Shown: positions 29,140-38,585 of the stretch, piece by piece
Layout of the letters: each line of letters begins with the position of its first letter
Numbering within the stretch: the first letter of the stretch is position 1
From: Chengkuizengella marina
GTDB taxonomy: Bacteria; Bacillota; Bacilli; Paenibacillales; KCTC-33759
Direction of reading: 5' to 3'
DNA: 64,000 nt
Assembly (NCBI RefSeq): GCF_009910845.1
Contig: NZ_SIJB01000012.1
Coordinates: 99,361 to 163,360, forward strand
Made by a program: the position numbers and the translations under genes
Notes under the pieces: model-generated
Seen by the model: the letters and a program-made list of their open reading frames with translations, nothing else
What the model was told of the DNA's origin: nothing
Database searches by the model: none

Positions 29140-29275
29140 TTGTTTTCACCCTATTCTTAAAAGTTTTATTTTATAACATAAATGGAAAGAAGAAATTAAA
29201 TTTTAAGTTTAAAACTATTTTTATCATAACGTTGAAAATATAATAAATAACGGTTAAGTATATTTTACGACATAA

Positions 29276-29295
29276 TATGTGAAATAAATCACATA
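29276..29295. promoter_or_regulatory. FNR/Rex-type palindrome
   Basis: TATGTGA-N6-TCACATA is a perfect seven-base inverted repeat. The core TGTGA-N6-TCACA equals the Bacillus FNR consensus and is close to the Rex box TTGTGA-N6-TCACAA. It stands 137 bases upstream of the leftward small gene and about 340 bases from cydA, and 340 bases from pstS on the other side. Control of cyd by oxygen or NADH is the natural reading. Confidence 0.55.
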
Positions 29296-29522
29296 ATTGT
29301 GATCAACATATGAACGAAATATTACAAAATTGAGTACTAAGGTCAACAGACTTATACCATAACATACTTTCGTAATGAAGTAGACAGTAAGATACTATTT
29401 TGATAGTTTTCATCTTTTTATTACAAAAATACCTTTTTTTGGACAAAATAATTATAATAGGATCGATTTTTTACCTCATTTTGTAGTAATATATCAGATT
29501 TGATGTTAATTTGACTTTAAAA

Positions 29523-29551
29523 TTTACACTCCTTTTACAAAACTATTAAAT
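29523..29551 (+). promoter_or_regulatory. Pho box in front of pstS
   Basis: TTTACA (29523-29528), five bases, TTTACA (29534-29539), six bases, then TTAAAT (29546-29551). The same two TTTACA units with the same five-base gap occur before phoP. It lies 83 bases ahead of the pstS start. The rest of 29140-29633 shows only AT-rich sequence and the palindrome at 29276. Confidence 0.68.
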
Positions 29552-29633
29552 AGCGAAAACAATCTCCTAGTAATATATCCATTGTGAGAGACAAAAATAA
29601 ATTACACTATTCAAATTTAAGGAGTGGTCAGAC

Positions 29634-30614
29634 TTGTTTAATTCTTGGTTACGCAAGGGGTCAATTATTTTAGCAGCATTTGTATTGTTATTTTCATTAG
29701 CAGCATGTGGTACTGAATCAAAGGAAACACCAACAACTGAGGGTGCCAAAGAACAAGAAGGATCTTCAATGGAATTATCTGGTGAAATTAATATTGATGG
29801 ATCTTCTACAGTGTTCCCAATTTCTCAAGCAGTAGCTGAAGAATTTATGGCTTTATACAATGATGTAAATGTAACAGTTAACTTATCTGGAAGTTCTAAT
29901 GGTTTTAAAGCATTAATCGCTGGTGAAATTGAAATTGCTGACGCATCTCGTCAAATTAAGGATAAAGAAGTTGATGCTTTAAAAGCTGAGGGAAAAGAAG
30001 CAGTAGAAATGCCAGTGGCATTTGATGGAATTACAGTCGTTATCAACCCTGAAAATGATTGGGCTACTGAAATGACAGTGGATGAATTAAAACAGATTTG
30101 GGAAGGTGGAAGTACAGTAACGAAGTGGAGCGATGTTCGAGCAGAATGGCCAAATGAACCTATTAAATTATATGGTCCAGGACCTGCTTCAGGAACTTTT
30201 GAATACTTTACAGGAGCAATTAATGGCACTAAAAATGAATCTCGAAAAGACTATACACCTTCTGAAGATGACAATGTATTAGTTACAGGTGTATCTAGAG
30301 ATAAATATGCAATGGGGTACTTTGGATTCTCTTATTATGTAGAAAACCAAAACAAATTAGCTGCAGTATCTATTAAAGTTGATGAAAGTGCGGTAGCAGT
30401 TGCTCCATCAGTAGAGACAATCAAAGATGGAACATATAAACCTTTATCTCGTCCAATTTATATTTATCCTGTAAAAAGTTCACTAAGTCAACCTGAAATA
30501 CAAGAATTTCTTAAATATTATATGAGTGAAGAAGGGCAAGCATTAGCTGAGGAAGTAGGATATGTAGCATTACCAGCAGAAATGTACGAAGAAAATTTAA
30601 GCATGCTTCCTTAA
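29634..30614 (+). CDS. pstS: Phosphate-binding lipoprotein PstS
   Basis: This 326-residue extracellular receptor belongs to the high-affinity phosphate ABC transporter. The start is TTG behind AAGGAGTGG. The signal peptide ends in the lipobox LAAC with lipidated Cys25. The mature domain shows DGSSTVFPISQAVAEEF and LSGSSNGFKALIAGEIEIADASR near the phosphate site, and GPGPASGTFEYF. It is the first gene of pstSCAB-phoU and is preceded by a Pho box. Confidence 0.95.
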   Translation: MFNSWLRKGSIILAAFVLLFSLAACGTESKETPTTEGAKEQEGSSMELSGEINIDGSSTVFPISQAVAEEFMALYNDVNVTVNLSGSSNGFKALIAGEIEIADASRQIKDKEVDALKAEGKEAVEMPVAFDGITVVINPENDWATEMTVDELKQIWEGGSTVTKWSDVRAEWPNEPIKLYGPGPASGTFEYFTGAINGTKNESRKDYTPSEDDNVLVTGVSRDKYAMGYFGFSYYVENQNKLAAVSIKVDESAVAVAPSVETIKDGTYKPLSRPIYIYPVKSSLSQPEIQEFLKYYMSEEGQALAEEVGYVALPAEMYEENLSMLP

Positions 30615-30676
30615 TTTTATAATTATTATTTCTTAAGTTGTTGATTTATCTACTATGTACTTATATTTATATGAAA

Positions 30677-30731
30677 GCCGTGGCGTATCTTAAAATTGAA
30701 TTTAGGATATGTCACGGTTATGAATTTTTTT
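30677..30731 (+). terminator. Leaky terminator between pstS and pstC
   Basis: CCGTGGCGTATC pairs with GATATGTCACGG through twelve pairs including G-U pairs. A 16-base loop separates the arms and a T run follows. In this position it would allow more PstS than membrane components to be made. Confidence 0.65.
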
Positions 30732-30760
30732 AGAAATTTGATTAGGGGGAAGTCACGCAT

Positions 30761-31702
30761 ATGGCAAGAATGAAGCAATTTAAACTAGGAAAAGAACACA
30801 ACAGCTTTATGCAAAAGAAAAAAGGGAACAATTCATTAGATCGTTTGATGCCCATTATTTTGGCTATCATTGCAGGAATATCTGTTTTAACAACCATTGG
30901 AATCGTCGTCATACTAATTACAGAATCAGCTGGATTTTTCCAGGCTGTTTCAATCATTGAATTTTTAACGGGCACGGAATGGACGCCATTATTTGCAGAT
31001 CCCAAATTTGGTATTCTACCTTTAATAATGGGTACGTTTATGATTACATTAGTTGCGAGTATTGTTGCATTACCTATAGGATTTGGCAGTGCCATTTATT
31101 TAAGTGAATACGCACCTAAGAAAGTTAGAAATTTTTTAAAACCGATTTTAGAAATTTTAGCAGGAATTCCGACCATTGTTTATGGATTTTTTGCTTTAAC
31201 ATTTATAACTCCAATTATTAAATTAGTCATACCTCAAACGGATTTATTTAATGCACTAAGTGCAGGTATTGTAGTTGGTATTATGATTATTCCGATGATA
31301 TCTTCTTTAAGTGAAGATGCAATGAATGCAGTTCCGAATTCATTACGTTATGCAGCCTATGCCATGGGTTCTACTAAGTTAGAAGTTGCATTAAAAGTAG
31401 TTGTACCTGCTGCATTTTCCGGTATAGTTGCTTCCTTCGTATTAGGGCTTTCTAGAGCCATTGGGGAAACGATGATTGTTACGTTAGCGGCTGGTGCTTT
31501 ACCGAATATAGATTTTGATTTTTTAAAAAGCATACAAACTATGACAGCCTACATTGTAACAACAAGTCAAGGTGATACTGCTTATGGAAGTGTTGAATAT
31601 AGAACGATATATGCTGTTGGTATTACTTTGTTTGTCATTACATTGCTTATGAATATACTTGCAGGGTATATTTCAAGGAAGTTTAGGGAGGAATACGAAT
31701 GA
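30761..31702 (+). CDS. pstC: Phosphate ABC transporter permease PstC
   Basis: This 313-residue protein has a cytoplasmic basic N-terminus and six membrane helices. The permease motif is in the last third (SRAIGETMIVTLAAGALPN, the EAA-type loop that meets PstB). It partners PstA. AGGGGGAAG precedes the ATG, and the gene overlaps pstA by four bases. Confidence 0.94.
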   Translation: MARMKQFKLGKEHNSFMQKKKGNNSLDRLMPIILAIIAGISVLTTIGIVVILITESAGFFQAVSIIEFLTGTEWTPLFADPKFGILPLIMGTFMITLVASIVALPIGFGSAIYLSEYAPKKVRNFLKPILEILAGIPTIVYGFFALTFITPIIKLVIPQTDLFNALSAGIVVGIMIIPMISSLSEDAMNAVPNSLRYAAYAMGSTKLEVALKVVVPAAFSGIVASFVLGLSRAIGETMIVTLAAGALPNIDFDFLKSIQTMTAYIVTTSQGDTAYGSVEYRTIYAVGITLFVITLLMNILAGYISRKFREEYE

Positions 31703-32568
31703 AGCAATTAGATGCTGAGAGACAAATGAGAAGACGAAAAAGAAAAAATACCATTTTTCATGCTTTATTTTTATCCTCTACATTGTTTGGTGTTATAGCA
31801 CTTGGAATGTTATTGATACAAATTCTATCTGACGGACTTGGATGGTTAAATTGGGAATTCCTTACCAATAACGCATCTAGAAAAGCGGAGAAATCTGGTA
31901 TTAAAGCAGCGATCGCTGGTACGCTTTGGATGATGAGTATTACAGCACCTTTAAGTTTTATTATTGGGGTTTCAACAGCCATTTATTTAGAGGAATATGC
32001 TAAAAAAAATTGGTTTAATCGTTTTATTCAAACGAATATTGCCAATTTGGCAGGGGTTCCATCTATTGTATATGGATTATTAGGTTTAACTATTTTTGTG
32101 AGAGTTTTTGGATTTGGTAAAAGTGTACTTGCAGGTTCCTTGACCATGACACTTCTTATTTTACCTATCATCATTGTTGCATCACAGGAAGCAATTAAAG
32201 CCATACCAGTAACGCAAAGAAATGCTTCTTTTGCATTAGGTGCAAATCGTTGGCAAACCATCATTCGTGTGGTACTACCTTCAGCTTTGCCTGGGATAAT
32301 GACAGGTTCAATTTTATCATTTTCAAGAGCAGTTGGTGAAACGGCACCGCTTATTGTTGTTGGAGCAGTGGCTTATATTACCACATTACCTAGTGGAGTG
32401 TTTGACAAGTTTACGGTCATGCCAATTCAAATATATACTTGGGCAAATTTACCTCAAGAAGAATTTCATCATGTTGCAGCTGCAGGTATTATCGTGTTGT
32501 TATTCATGTTATTAAGCATGAATGCAATAGCTATCTTTTTAAGAAATAAGTATCAAAAGAAAAACTAG
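31699..32568 (+). CDS. pstA: Phosphate ABC transporter permease PstA
   Basis: This 289-residue second permease has six helices. FSRAVGETAPLIVVGAVAY is the coupling loop, and ANLAGVPSIVYGLLGL is typical of PstA. The ATGA overlap with pstC indicates coupled translation. pstB follows 12 bases later. Confidence 0.94.
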   Translation: MKQLDAERQMRRRKRKNTIFHALFLSSTLFGVIALGMLLIQILSDGLGWLNWEFLTNNASRKAEKSGIKAAIAGTLWMMSITAPLSFIIGVSTAIYLEEYAKKNWFNRFIQTNIANLAGVPSIVYGLLGLTIFVRVFGFGKSVLAGSLTMTLLILPIIIVASQEAIKAIPVTQRNASFALGANRWQTIIRVVLPSALPGIMTGSILSFSRAVGETAPLIVVGAVAYITTLPSGVFDKFTVMPIQIYTWANLPQEEFHHVAAAGIIVLLFMLLSMNAIAIFLRNKYQKKN

Positions 32569-32580
32569 GGGGAACTGTTC

Positions 32581-33333
32581 ATGTCAATCGTACAAATAAA
32601 AGACCTTGACTTATACTATGGAGAATTTCACGCATTAAAAAATGTGTCTATGAATATAAATGAAAAATCAATTACTGCATTTATCGGTCCATCAGGCTGT
32701 GGGAAATCAACACTGCTTAGAACGTTGAACCGTATGAATGATATGATTGATTCAGTAAAGATTTCTGGAGCAGTGTCTATCAATGGGACTAATATTTATA
32801 ATCCAACTGTGAATGTAGAGTTATTAAGAAAAGAAATCGGTATGGTGTTTCAACAACCTAATCCTTTCCCAAAATCAATCTATGAAAATGTTGCTTACGG
32901 CCCTAAAATTCATGGGATACGCAATAAAAAAGAGTTAGATGAAATTGTGGAAAATAGTTTGCGTGGAGCTGCTCTTTGGGACGAGGTAAAAGATGACTTA
33001 AAAAAATCTGCTTATGGTTTATCAGGGGGACAACAGCAACGTTTGTGTATTGCACGTGCATTAGCAATCAATCCTAGAATTTTATTAATGGATGAACCAA
33101 CATCAGCTTTAGATCCAATCTCAACATTGAAAATAGAAGAATTAATTCAAGAGCTTAAAGAAGACTACACGATCATCATCGTTACGCATAATATGCAACA
33201 AGCTGCAAGAGTATCAGATCAAACGGCATTTTTCTTAAATGGAGAAGTCATTGAGTTTTCTGATACATCAATGCTGTTCTCAAATCCTTCAGAGAAGAAA
33301 ACAGAAGATTATATCACAGGTCGATTTGGATAA
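32581..33333 (+). CDS. pstB: Phosphate ABC transporter ATPase PstB
   Basis: This 250-residue ABC ATPase has Walker [10 protein letters not shown], a Q-loop [18 protein letters not shown] (the FP.SI motif is characteristic of PstB), signature LSGGQQQR, Walker B ILLMDEP and a switch His in VTHNM. GGGGGAAC precedes the ATG. It energises uptake through PstCA. Confidence 0.96.
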   Translation: MSIVQIKDLDLYYGEFHALKNVSMNINEKSITAFIGPSGCGKSTLLRTLNRMNDMIDSVKISGAVSINGTNIYNPTVNVELLRKEIGMVFQQPNPFPKSIYENVAYGPKIHGIRNKKELDEIVENSLRGAALWDEVKDDLKKSAYGLSGGQQQRLCIARALAINPRILLMDEPTSALDPISTLKIEELIQELKEDYTIIIVTHNMQQAARVSDQTAFFLNGEVIEFSDTSMLFSNPSEKKTEDYITGRFG

Positions 33334-33387
33334 AAAAGAAGGAAAATAGGTGTGGTAAATCAAAATATGTATATAGGAGGGATATTA

Positions 33388-34047
33388 ATGTTAGCAAACC
33401 GACAACAATTTGATTCAGAATTACAACAATTGAGACAAGTATTAATTGACATGGGGGACTTAGTAAAAATAGCAATATTGGAATCCGTAAATTCCCTTAA
33501 AGAATGTGATCTAGAATTAGCTAAAAAAGTTATTGATTCCGATAAAGAAGTTAATAAGTTGGAAGAAAAAGTTGACGATATAGGATCCCGTTTAATTGCT
33601 ACACAACAACCAGTCGCTTCAGATTTAAGGAGGATTTTAATTGCGTTTAAAATGGCTGCTGATTTGGAGAGAATGGCTGACCTAGCGGTTGATATTGCAA
33701 AGGTTACAGTAAGAAACGGTAAGCAGCAATTTATTAAACCACTCGTTGATATTCCTAGAATGGCAGAAGTAGTGCAATTGATGACGAATGATAGTATTAC
33801 AGCTTATATAGAAGAAAACGTTGACTTGTCTTACAAAATGGCAAAAATGGATGATGAAGTGGATCAATTGCATAGTGAAATTTTACGTGAATTATTTGTA
33901 ATGATGGCTGATGATCCTAAAAATGTAAATCAAGTATTAAATTTATGCTTTGTAAGCCGATATTTAGAACGTATGGCTGATCACGCCACAAATATTGGAG
34001 AAAGTGTCGTGTACTTAGTCAAAGGAACGCGTCCAGATTTAAATTAG
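33388..34047 (+). CDS. phoU: Phosphate signalling regulator PhoU
   Basis: The protein has 219 residues from the ATG at 33388, which has AGGAGGG eight bases upstream; a GTG at 33352 would extend it but has no site. It is all helical, two three-helix bundles, each with a metal-binding motif (EEKVDDIGSR and DDEVDQLHSE), and the PVASDLRRILIAFKMAADLERM signature region. PhoU links Pst transport to PhoR signalling. It is the last gene of the operon. Confidence 0.93.
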   Translation: MLANRQQFDSELQQLRQVLIDMGDLVKIAILESVNSLKECDLELAKKVIDSDKEVNKLEEKVDDIGSRLIATQQPVASDLRRILIAFKMAADLERMADLAVDIAKVTVRNGKQQFIKPLVDIPRMAEVVQLMTNDSITAYIEENVDLSYKMAKMDDEVDQLHSEILRELFVMMADDPKNVNQVLNLCFVSRYLERMADHATNIGESVVYLVKGTRPDLN

Positions 34048-34061
34048 AATATAAATAAAAG

Positions 34062-34104
34062 AAAAGCATAAAGCAACAGTTGTAAACTTGCTTTATGCTT
34101 TTTT
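34062..34104. terminator. Terminator between phoU and the HAD gene
   Basis: AAAAGCATAAAGCAA and TTGCTTTATGCTTTTTT pair around an 11-base loop. It lies between convergent genes. Confidence 0.9.
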
Positions 34105-34190
34105 GAATCTAGGAATTCCATTATTGAATATACATCACTTTTTTAATCCAACTAAGCTTCTTTTCTGCAAGTTCACCTTTTTTGATATTC

Positions 34191-34931
34191 TTATATTTCA
34201 AATACAGAAACTAATTGCTTTAAACTTTGGATATAAGTCACGCCATTTTTGTCAGCTCTTCGACGACTTCCCTTTCTTGGTTTTCTCACAATCCATATGG
34301 CATCCATTCCTATATCTAAAGCACCACACACATCATTTTTCCAGGAATTCCCTACCATTACACTTTGTTCAGGACTCAAATCCATTTTTTTAAGCGCATT
34401 TTTAAAAATAGTTGGGTGTGGTTTATGATGACCAAACATTTTAGAGGTGAATACTCTGTCTTCAGGAATATATTCTTTAATGTTGAGATGATCATAATCA
34501 TTTTTTCTTCCATTACTAATGATGGCTAATTTATATTTATTAGATAAAGTTGCTAAGGGCGGTAAAACATCTGGAAATAATTGAACGTTCCTAGGTCTGT
34601 TTTCCTGAATGGTGTTAAAAAAATGCTCTGAAAAACTTAAATTTACATCTAAGGGGTACGGTTTTAAAGCTTGCTGTAAACAATGGTGCTGCAACTTGTT
34701 CCTAGGTAAATAGTATTTTCTCTTATCTTGTTTTGCATTCTTGAGTTCTTTCATATAGTTTGTATACACCTTTTTTGGTTCCCAGTTATTTGCATCCGGA
34801 TCCCATCGAGAGGTAAACTCGTCGAGTGCTTCCAAAAAGCTAACCTTAAAAGACCTGTGGTGATCAATGAGAGTATTGTTCAAATCGAAAAAAATCACTT
34901 TCTTATTTTTAGGTGAGAAGGATCTATTCAT
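34191..34931 (-). CDS. HAD-family hydrolase
   Basis: The protein has 246 residues. HAD motif I FFDLNNTLID has the nucleophile and acid-base aspartate replaced at its second position by Asn (DLN instead of DLD), which is unusual and could alter activity. Motif II is AIISNGRKND, motif III a Lys in GHHKPHPTIF, and motif IV GNSWKNDVCGA. A helical cap lies at about 20-110. Family members are small-molecule phosphatases such as the YjjG/YsaA group. It stands alone, divergent from polA. Confidence 0.85.
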   Translation of the reverse strand: MNRSFSPKNKKVIFFDLNNTLIDHHRSFKVSFLEALDEFTSRWDPDANNWEPKKVYTNYMKELKNAKQDKRKYYLPRNKLQHHCLQQALKPYPLDVNLSFSEHFFNTIQENRPRNVQLFPDVLPPLATLSNKYKLAIISNGRKNDYDHLNIKEYIPEDRVFTSKMFGHHKPHPTIFKNALKKMDLSPEQSVMVGNSWKNDVCGALDIGMDAIWIVRKPRKGSRRRADKNGVTYIQSLKQLVSVFEI

Positions 34932-35002
34932 TTTTATCGCCCCTAATTACCCGTTTATTTTACATTATGCTATGATAGTAATAAAAATGAGGAGAGCTCG
35001 CG

Positions 35003-37651
35003 ATGGATAAGTTAATTTTAATTGATGGGAACAGTATCGCAAATCGCGCTTTTTATGCATTACCTTTGCTTAACAACTCAAAAGGGATGCATACCAATGC
35101 AGTTTACGGCGTGACAACGATGTTGCTTCGTTTAATAGAGGAAGAAAAACCTACACATTTTTTAGTTGCTTTTGATGCTGGTAAAGTAACATTTAGACAT
35201 AAAGAATACAAAGAATATAAAGGTGGGAGAGCTAAAACACCTCCGGAGCTTTCTGAACAGTTCCCACTGATGAAGGAATTACTTCAAGCATTTAATATTA
35301 ATCAATTTGAACTGGAAGGTTATGAAGCTGATGATATTATTGGTACAATGACGAAATTAGCTGAGGAAAACAACAAACAAGTCCTTGTAGTTACTGGAGA
35401 TAAGGATTTACTTCAGCTTGCTTCAAATAACGTAACCATTGCACTAACTAGAAAAGGAATCAGTGAAGTAGATCGTTTTGATCCAGATAAAATAAGAGAA
35501 AAATATAATTTAACTCCCCTACAAATTATAGATATGAAGGGATTAATGGGGGATTCTTCAGACAATATCCCGGGTATTCCTGGTGTAGGTGAGAAAACCG
35601 CATTAAAACTACTTCATCAATATGGCAGTGTAGAGGAAGTACTTGCACATTCGGATGAATTAAAAGGCAAAATGAAGGAAAAAGTTCAATTGAATGCAGA
35701 TCAGGCAAAAATGAGCAAAGAATTGGCCACAATTTATAGAGAAGTACCATTAGAAAAATCAATTGAGCAACTTCAATTTGATGGTTTTGATCAAGAGGCT
35801 GTCATTACAATGTTTGAAAAGTTAGAGTTTAAGTCTCTATTAGAAAAGATGGATGGATCGGACGGATTAAATAACCAACAAGAGCAAGAAGAAATTAATT
35901 ATCAAATTGTGGACCAACAAAATGTTTCATTAATCGTAGACAAGCTTCCAGCTATTAAATCGATTCATTTTGAAATTATTGGTGAAAATCCCCATCAAGC
36001 AGAAGTTTTAGGTTTGTCATTGTATGCTGATAACCAGTCCTATTATGTGCCTTTTGAGCTCTTACAATCTGAAGAGGCCACTGCATTAAGAGAATGGTTA
36101 GCTGACGAAAAACATGAAAAGTGGATATATGATTATCATAAAACAAAAGTCGCATTGTTTTGGCACGATATTGAGATAAAAGGAGTTTCCTTCGATATTT
36201 ATTTAACAGCTTATTTGTTGGATCCAACAGAAACTAAAAACCATACAATTAGTGGATTATCACTAAAATATGGACTATCGGCAATGAAGAATGACGATAG
36301 CTTTTATGGAAAAGGAGCAAAGTTCCAAGTTCCAGAGTTATCAACTTTAAGTGAATTTCTGTGCCGTAAAGTTTTACTTATTCAAAAACTTACTCCGCTA
36401 ATGAAAGCGAATCTAGAAGAAAATGAATTAGTTGAATTATTTTATAATATGGAACTACCAGTTGCAGAAGTATTAGCACATATGGAAATACAAGGTGTGA
36501 AAATTGATACCAATGGTCTAAAAATACATGGTGAGGAAATTCAAATTAAATTAGATAAAATTATAAAACAAATCTATACTTTAGCGGGAACTGAATTTAA
36601 CATTAATTCACCAAAGCAATTAGGAGAAATTTTATTTGATAAACTTCAGCTTCCAGTTATCAAAAAGACAAAAACAGGATATTCTACGGATGCTGAAGTA
36701 CTTGAAAAGCTTGCTAGTGAACATGAGGTTGTCTCAAAAATATTAGAATATCGTCAACTAGCTAAGCTGCAATCTACTTATATTGAAGGATTGCTCAAGG
36801 AAGTACGTCAAGACACACAAAAGGTTCATACGTACTTTAGACAAACAATTGCCGCTACAGGAAGATTAAGCAGTCAATTTCCAAATCTACAGAATATCCC
36901 AATACGCTTAGAGGAAGGACGTAAAATTAGAAAAGTGTTTGTCCCTTCTCAAGAAAATTCATACATGTTGGCAGCGGATTATTCGCAAATTGAATTGCGT
37001 ATCTTAGCACATATATCTGGAGATGAAAGACTGATTGACGCTTTTCAGAATAATATGGATATCCATACAAAAACAGCAATGGATGTTTTTGGAGTACGGG
37101 AAGAAGAAGTTGACGCTAACAAAAGAAGACAAGCGAAAGCAGTTAACTTTGGAATCGTATATGGGATTAGTGATTATGGATTATCCCAAAATTTAAACAT
37201 TACCCGTAAAGAAGCAGCCCAATTTATAAAACAATATTTTGCTGTATTTAAAGGTGTAAAGCAATTTATGGATAGTATTAAACAACAAGCAAAACAAAAT
37301 GGATACGTGACTACTTTGCTGCAGCGAAGACGATACTTACCAGAAATTAATTCTAGGAATTTTAATTTAAGATCATTTGCAGAAAGAACAGCTTTAAATA
37401 CACCTATTCAAGGAAGTAATGCAGATATCATAAAACTGGCTATGATTCGAATTGAAAATCGTATTCAAGAAGAAAATTTAAAAAGTAAAATGTTACTTCA
37501 GGTCCATGATGAATTAGTTTTTGAAGTACCAGAAGCAGAATTAGAGATTATGAATAACCTTGTTCCTGATATCATGGAGTCAATTATTGCTTTAAAAGTG
37601 CCTCTTAAAGTAGATATTAGCTATGGTAAAAATTGGTTTGAAGCAAAGTAG
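35003..37651 (+). CDS. polA: DNA polymerase I
   Basis: The protein has 882 residues. A 5'-nuclease domain (about 1-290, with VTGDKDLLQLA and the helix-hairpin-helix GIPGVGEKTALKLL) is followed by a decayed 3'-5' exonuclease domain (about 300-465) that lacks the usual acidic triad, as in Bacillus. The polymerase domain has motif A DYSQIELRILAHIS, motif B with RRQAKAVNFGIVYG, and motif C VHDELVFEV. It acts in repair and Okazaki-fragment processing. mutM follows after 49 bases. Confidence 0.96.
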   Translation: MDKLILIDGNSIANRAFYALPLLNNSKGMHTNAVYGVTTMLLRLIEEEKPTHFLVAFDAGKVTFRHKEYKEYKGGRAKTPPELSEQFPLMKELLQAFNINQFELEGYEADDIIGTMTKLAEENNKQVLVVTGDKDLLQLASNNVTIALTRKGISEVDRFDPDKIREKYNLTPLQIIDMKGLMGDSSDNIPGIPGVGEKTALKLLHQYGSVEEVLAHSDELKGKMKEKVQLNADQAKMSKELATIYREVPLEKSIEQLQFDGFDQEAVITMFEKLEFKSLLEKMDGSDGLNNQQEQEEINYQIVDQQNVSLIVDKLPAIKSIHFEIIGENPHQAEVLGLSLYADNQSYYVPFELLQSEEATALREWLADEKHEKWIYDYHKTKVALFWHDIEIKGVSFDIYLTAYLLDPTETKNHTISGLSLKYGLSAMKNDDSFYGKGAKFQVPELSTLSEFLCRKVLLIQKLTPLMKANLEENELVELFYNMELPVAEVLAHMEIQGVKIDTNGLKIHGEEIQIKLDKIIKQIYTLAGTEFNINSPKQLGEILFDKLQLPVIKKTKTGYSTDAEVLEKLASEHEVVSKILEYRQLAKLQSTYIEGLLKEVRQDTQKVHTYFRQTIAATGRLSSQFPNLQNIPIRLEEGRKIRKVFVPSQENSYMLAADYSQIELRILAHISGDERLIDAFQNNMDIHTKTAMDVFGVREEEVDANKRRQAKAVNFGIVYGISDYGLSQNLNITRKEAAQFIKQYFAVFKGVKQFMDSIKQQAKQNGYVTTLLQRRRYLPEINSRNFNLRSFAERTALNTPIQGSNADIIKLAMIRIENRIQEENLKSKMLLQVHDELVFEVPEAELEIMNNLVPDIMESIIALKVPLKVDISYGKNWFEAK

Positions 37652-37700
37652 AGACAAGTTACATTGAATCATGTAATCTAGCTTTGGAGGTGAGTCATTT

Positions 37701-38531
37701 ATGCCGGAATTACCGGAAGTTGAAACAGTCAAAAGAACATTAAGTCAATTAATTATAAATAAAACAATCGACTATGTAACGGTTCATTTACCAAGAATTA
37801 TTCAAAGACCTGATGATGTAGTACAGTTTTGTGCTTTACTAGAAAATCAAACTTTTAAGAAAGTGGAGAGAAGAGGGAAATTTCTGCGATTCATTCTAGA
37901 TGATCTTATTCTCTTATCCCATTTAAGAATGGAAGGTCGATATGGATTGTTTCAAAAGGGCGATCAAGTAGAAAAGCATACCCATGTGACTTTTCACTTC
38001 AAAGATGATACTGAGTTGCGTTATAAAGATGTTCGTCAATTTGGTACGATGCATTTATTTGAACCAGGTGAGGAGTTTTTAAAACCTCCTTTACACAAAC
38101 TTGGATTAGAACCACTAGAAGCAAATTTTACTTTTGATGTTTTTAAAGAGAAGCTTAAAAATAGAAAAACAAAAATAAAACCATTATTATTAAACCAAGA
38201 AGTAGTAGTAGGTCTCGGAAACATTTATGTAGATGAAGCGCTGTTTTTAGCTGGAATCCATCCAGAACATACGGTAGATCAATTGAAAGATTCAATACTT
38301 AAAAAACTGTATGACGCCATTATTATTACTTTGCAAAATGCTGTTGATGCTGGAGGTTCATCCATTAAATCTTATGTCAATGGACAGGGTGAGATGGGGA
38401 TGTTTCAGCAACAATTAAAAATTTATGGTCGTAAATCAGAACCCTGTTACAATTGTGGAACTTTAGTAGAAAGAATTGTAGTTGGAGGCAGAGGCACTCA
38501 CTTTTGTCCAAATTGTCAGCTTGTAAACTAG
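37701..38531 (+). CDS. mutM: Formamidopyrimidine-DNA glycosylase
   Basis: This 276-residue enzyme removes 8-oxoguanine. Catalytic Pro2-Glu3 follow the initiator in MPELPEVETVKR. The helix-two-turns-helix has VGLGNIYVDEALF, and the C-terminal zinc finger is CYNCGT...FCPNC. GGAGGTGAG precedes the ATG. It lies in the conserved polA-mutM-ytaF-coaE order. Confidence 0.96.
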   Translation: MPELPEVETVKRTLSQLIINKTIDYVTVHLPRIIQRPDDVVQFCALLENQTFKKVERRGKFLRFILDDLILLSHLRMEGRYGLFQKGDQVEKHTHVTFHFKDDTELRYKDVRQFGTMHLFEPGEEFLKPPLHKLGLEPLEANFTFDVFKEKLKNRKTKIKPLLLNQEVVVGLGNIYVDEALFLAGIHPEHTVDQLKDSILKKLYDAIIITLQNAVDAGGSSIKSYVNGQGEMGMFQQQLKIYGRKSEPCYNCGTLVERIVVGGRGTHFCPNCQLVN

Positions 38532-38585
38532 TCATGCACCTATTTTTTCTCCACTCCATATGATGTGAGAGGAGGGGATGATTAC

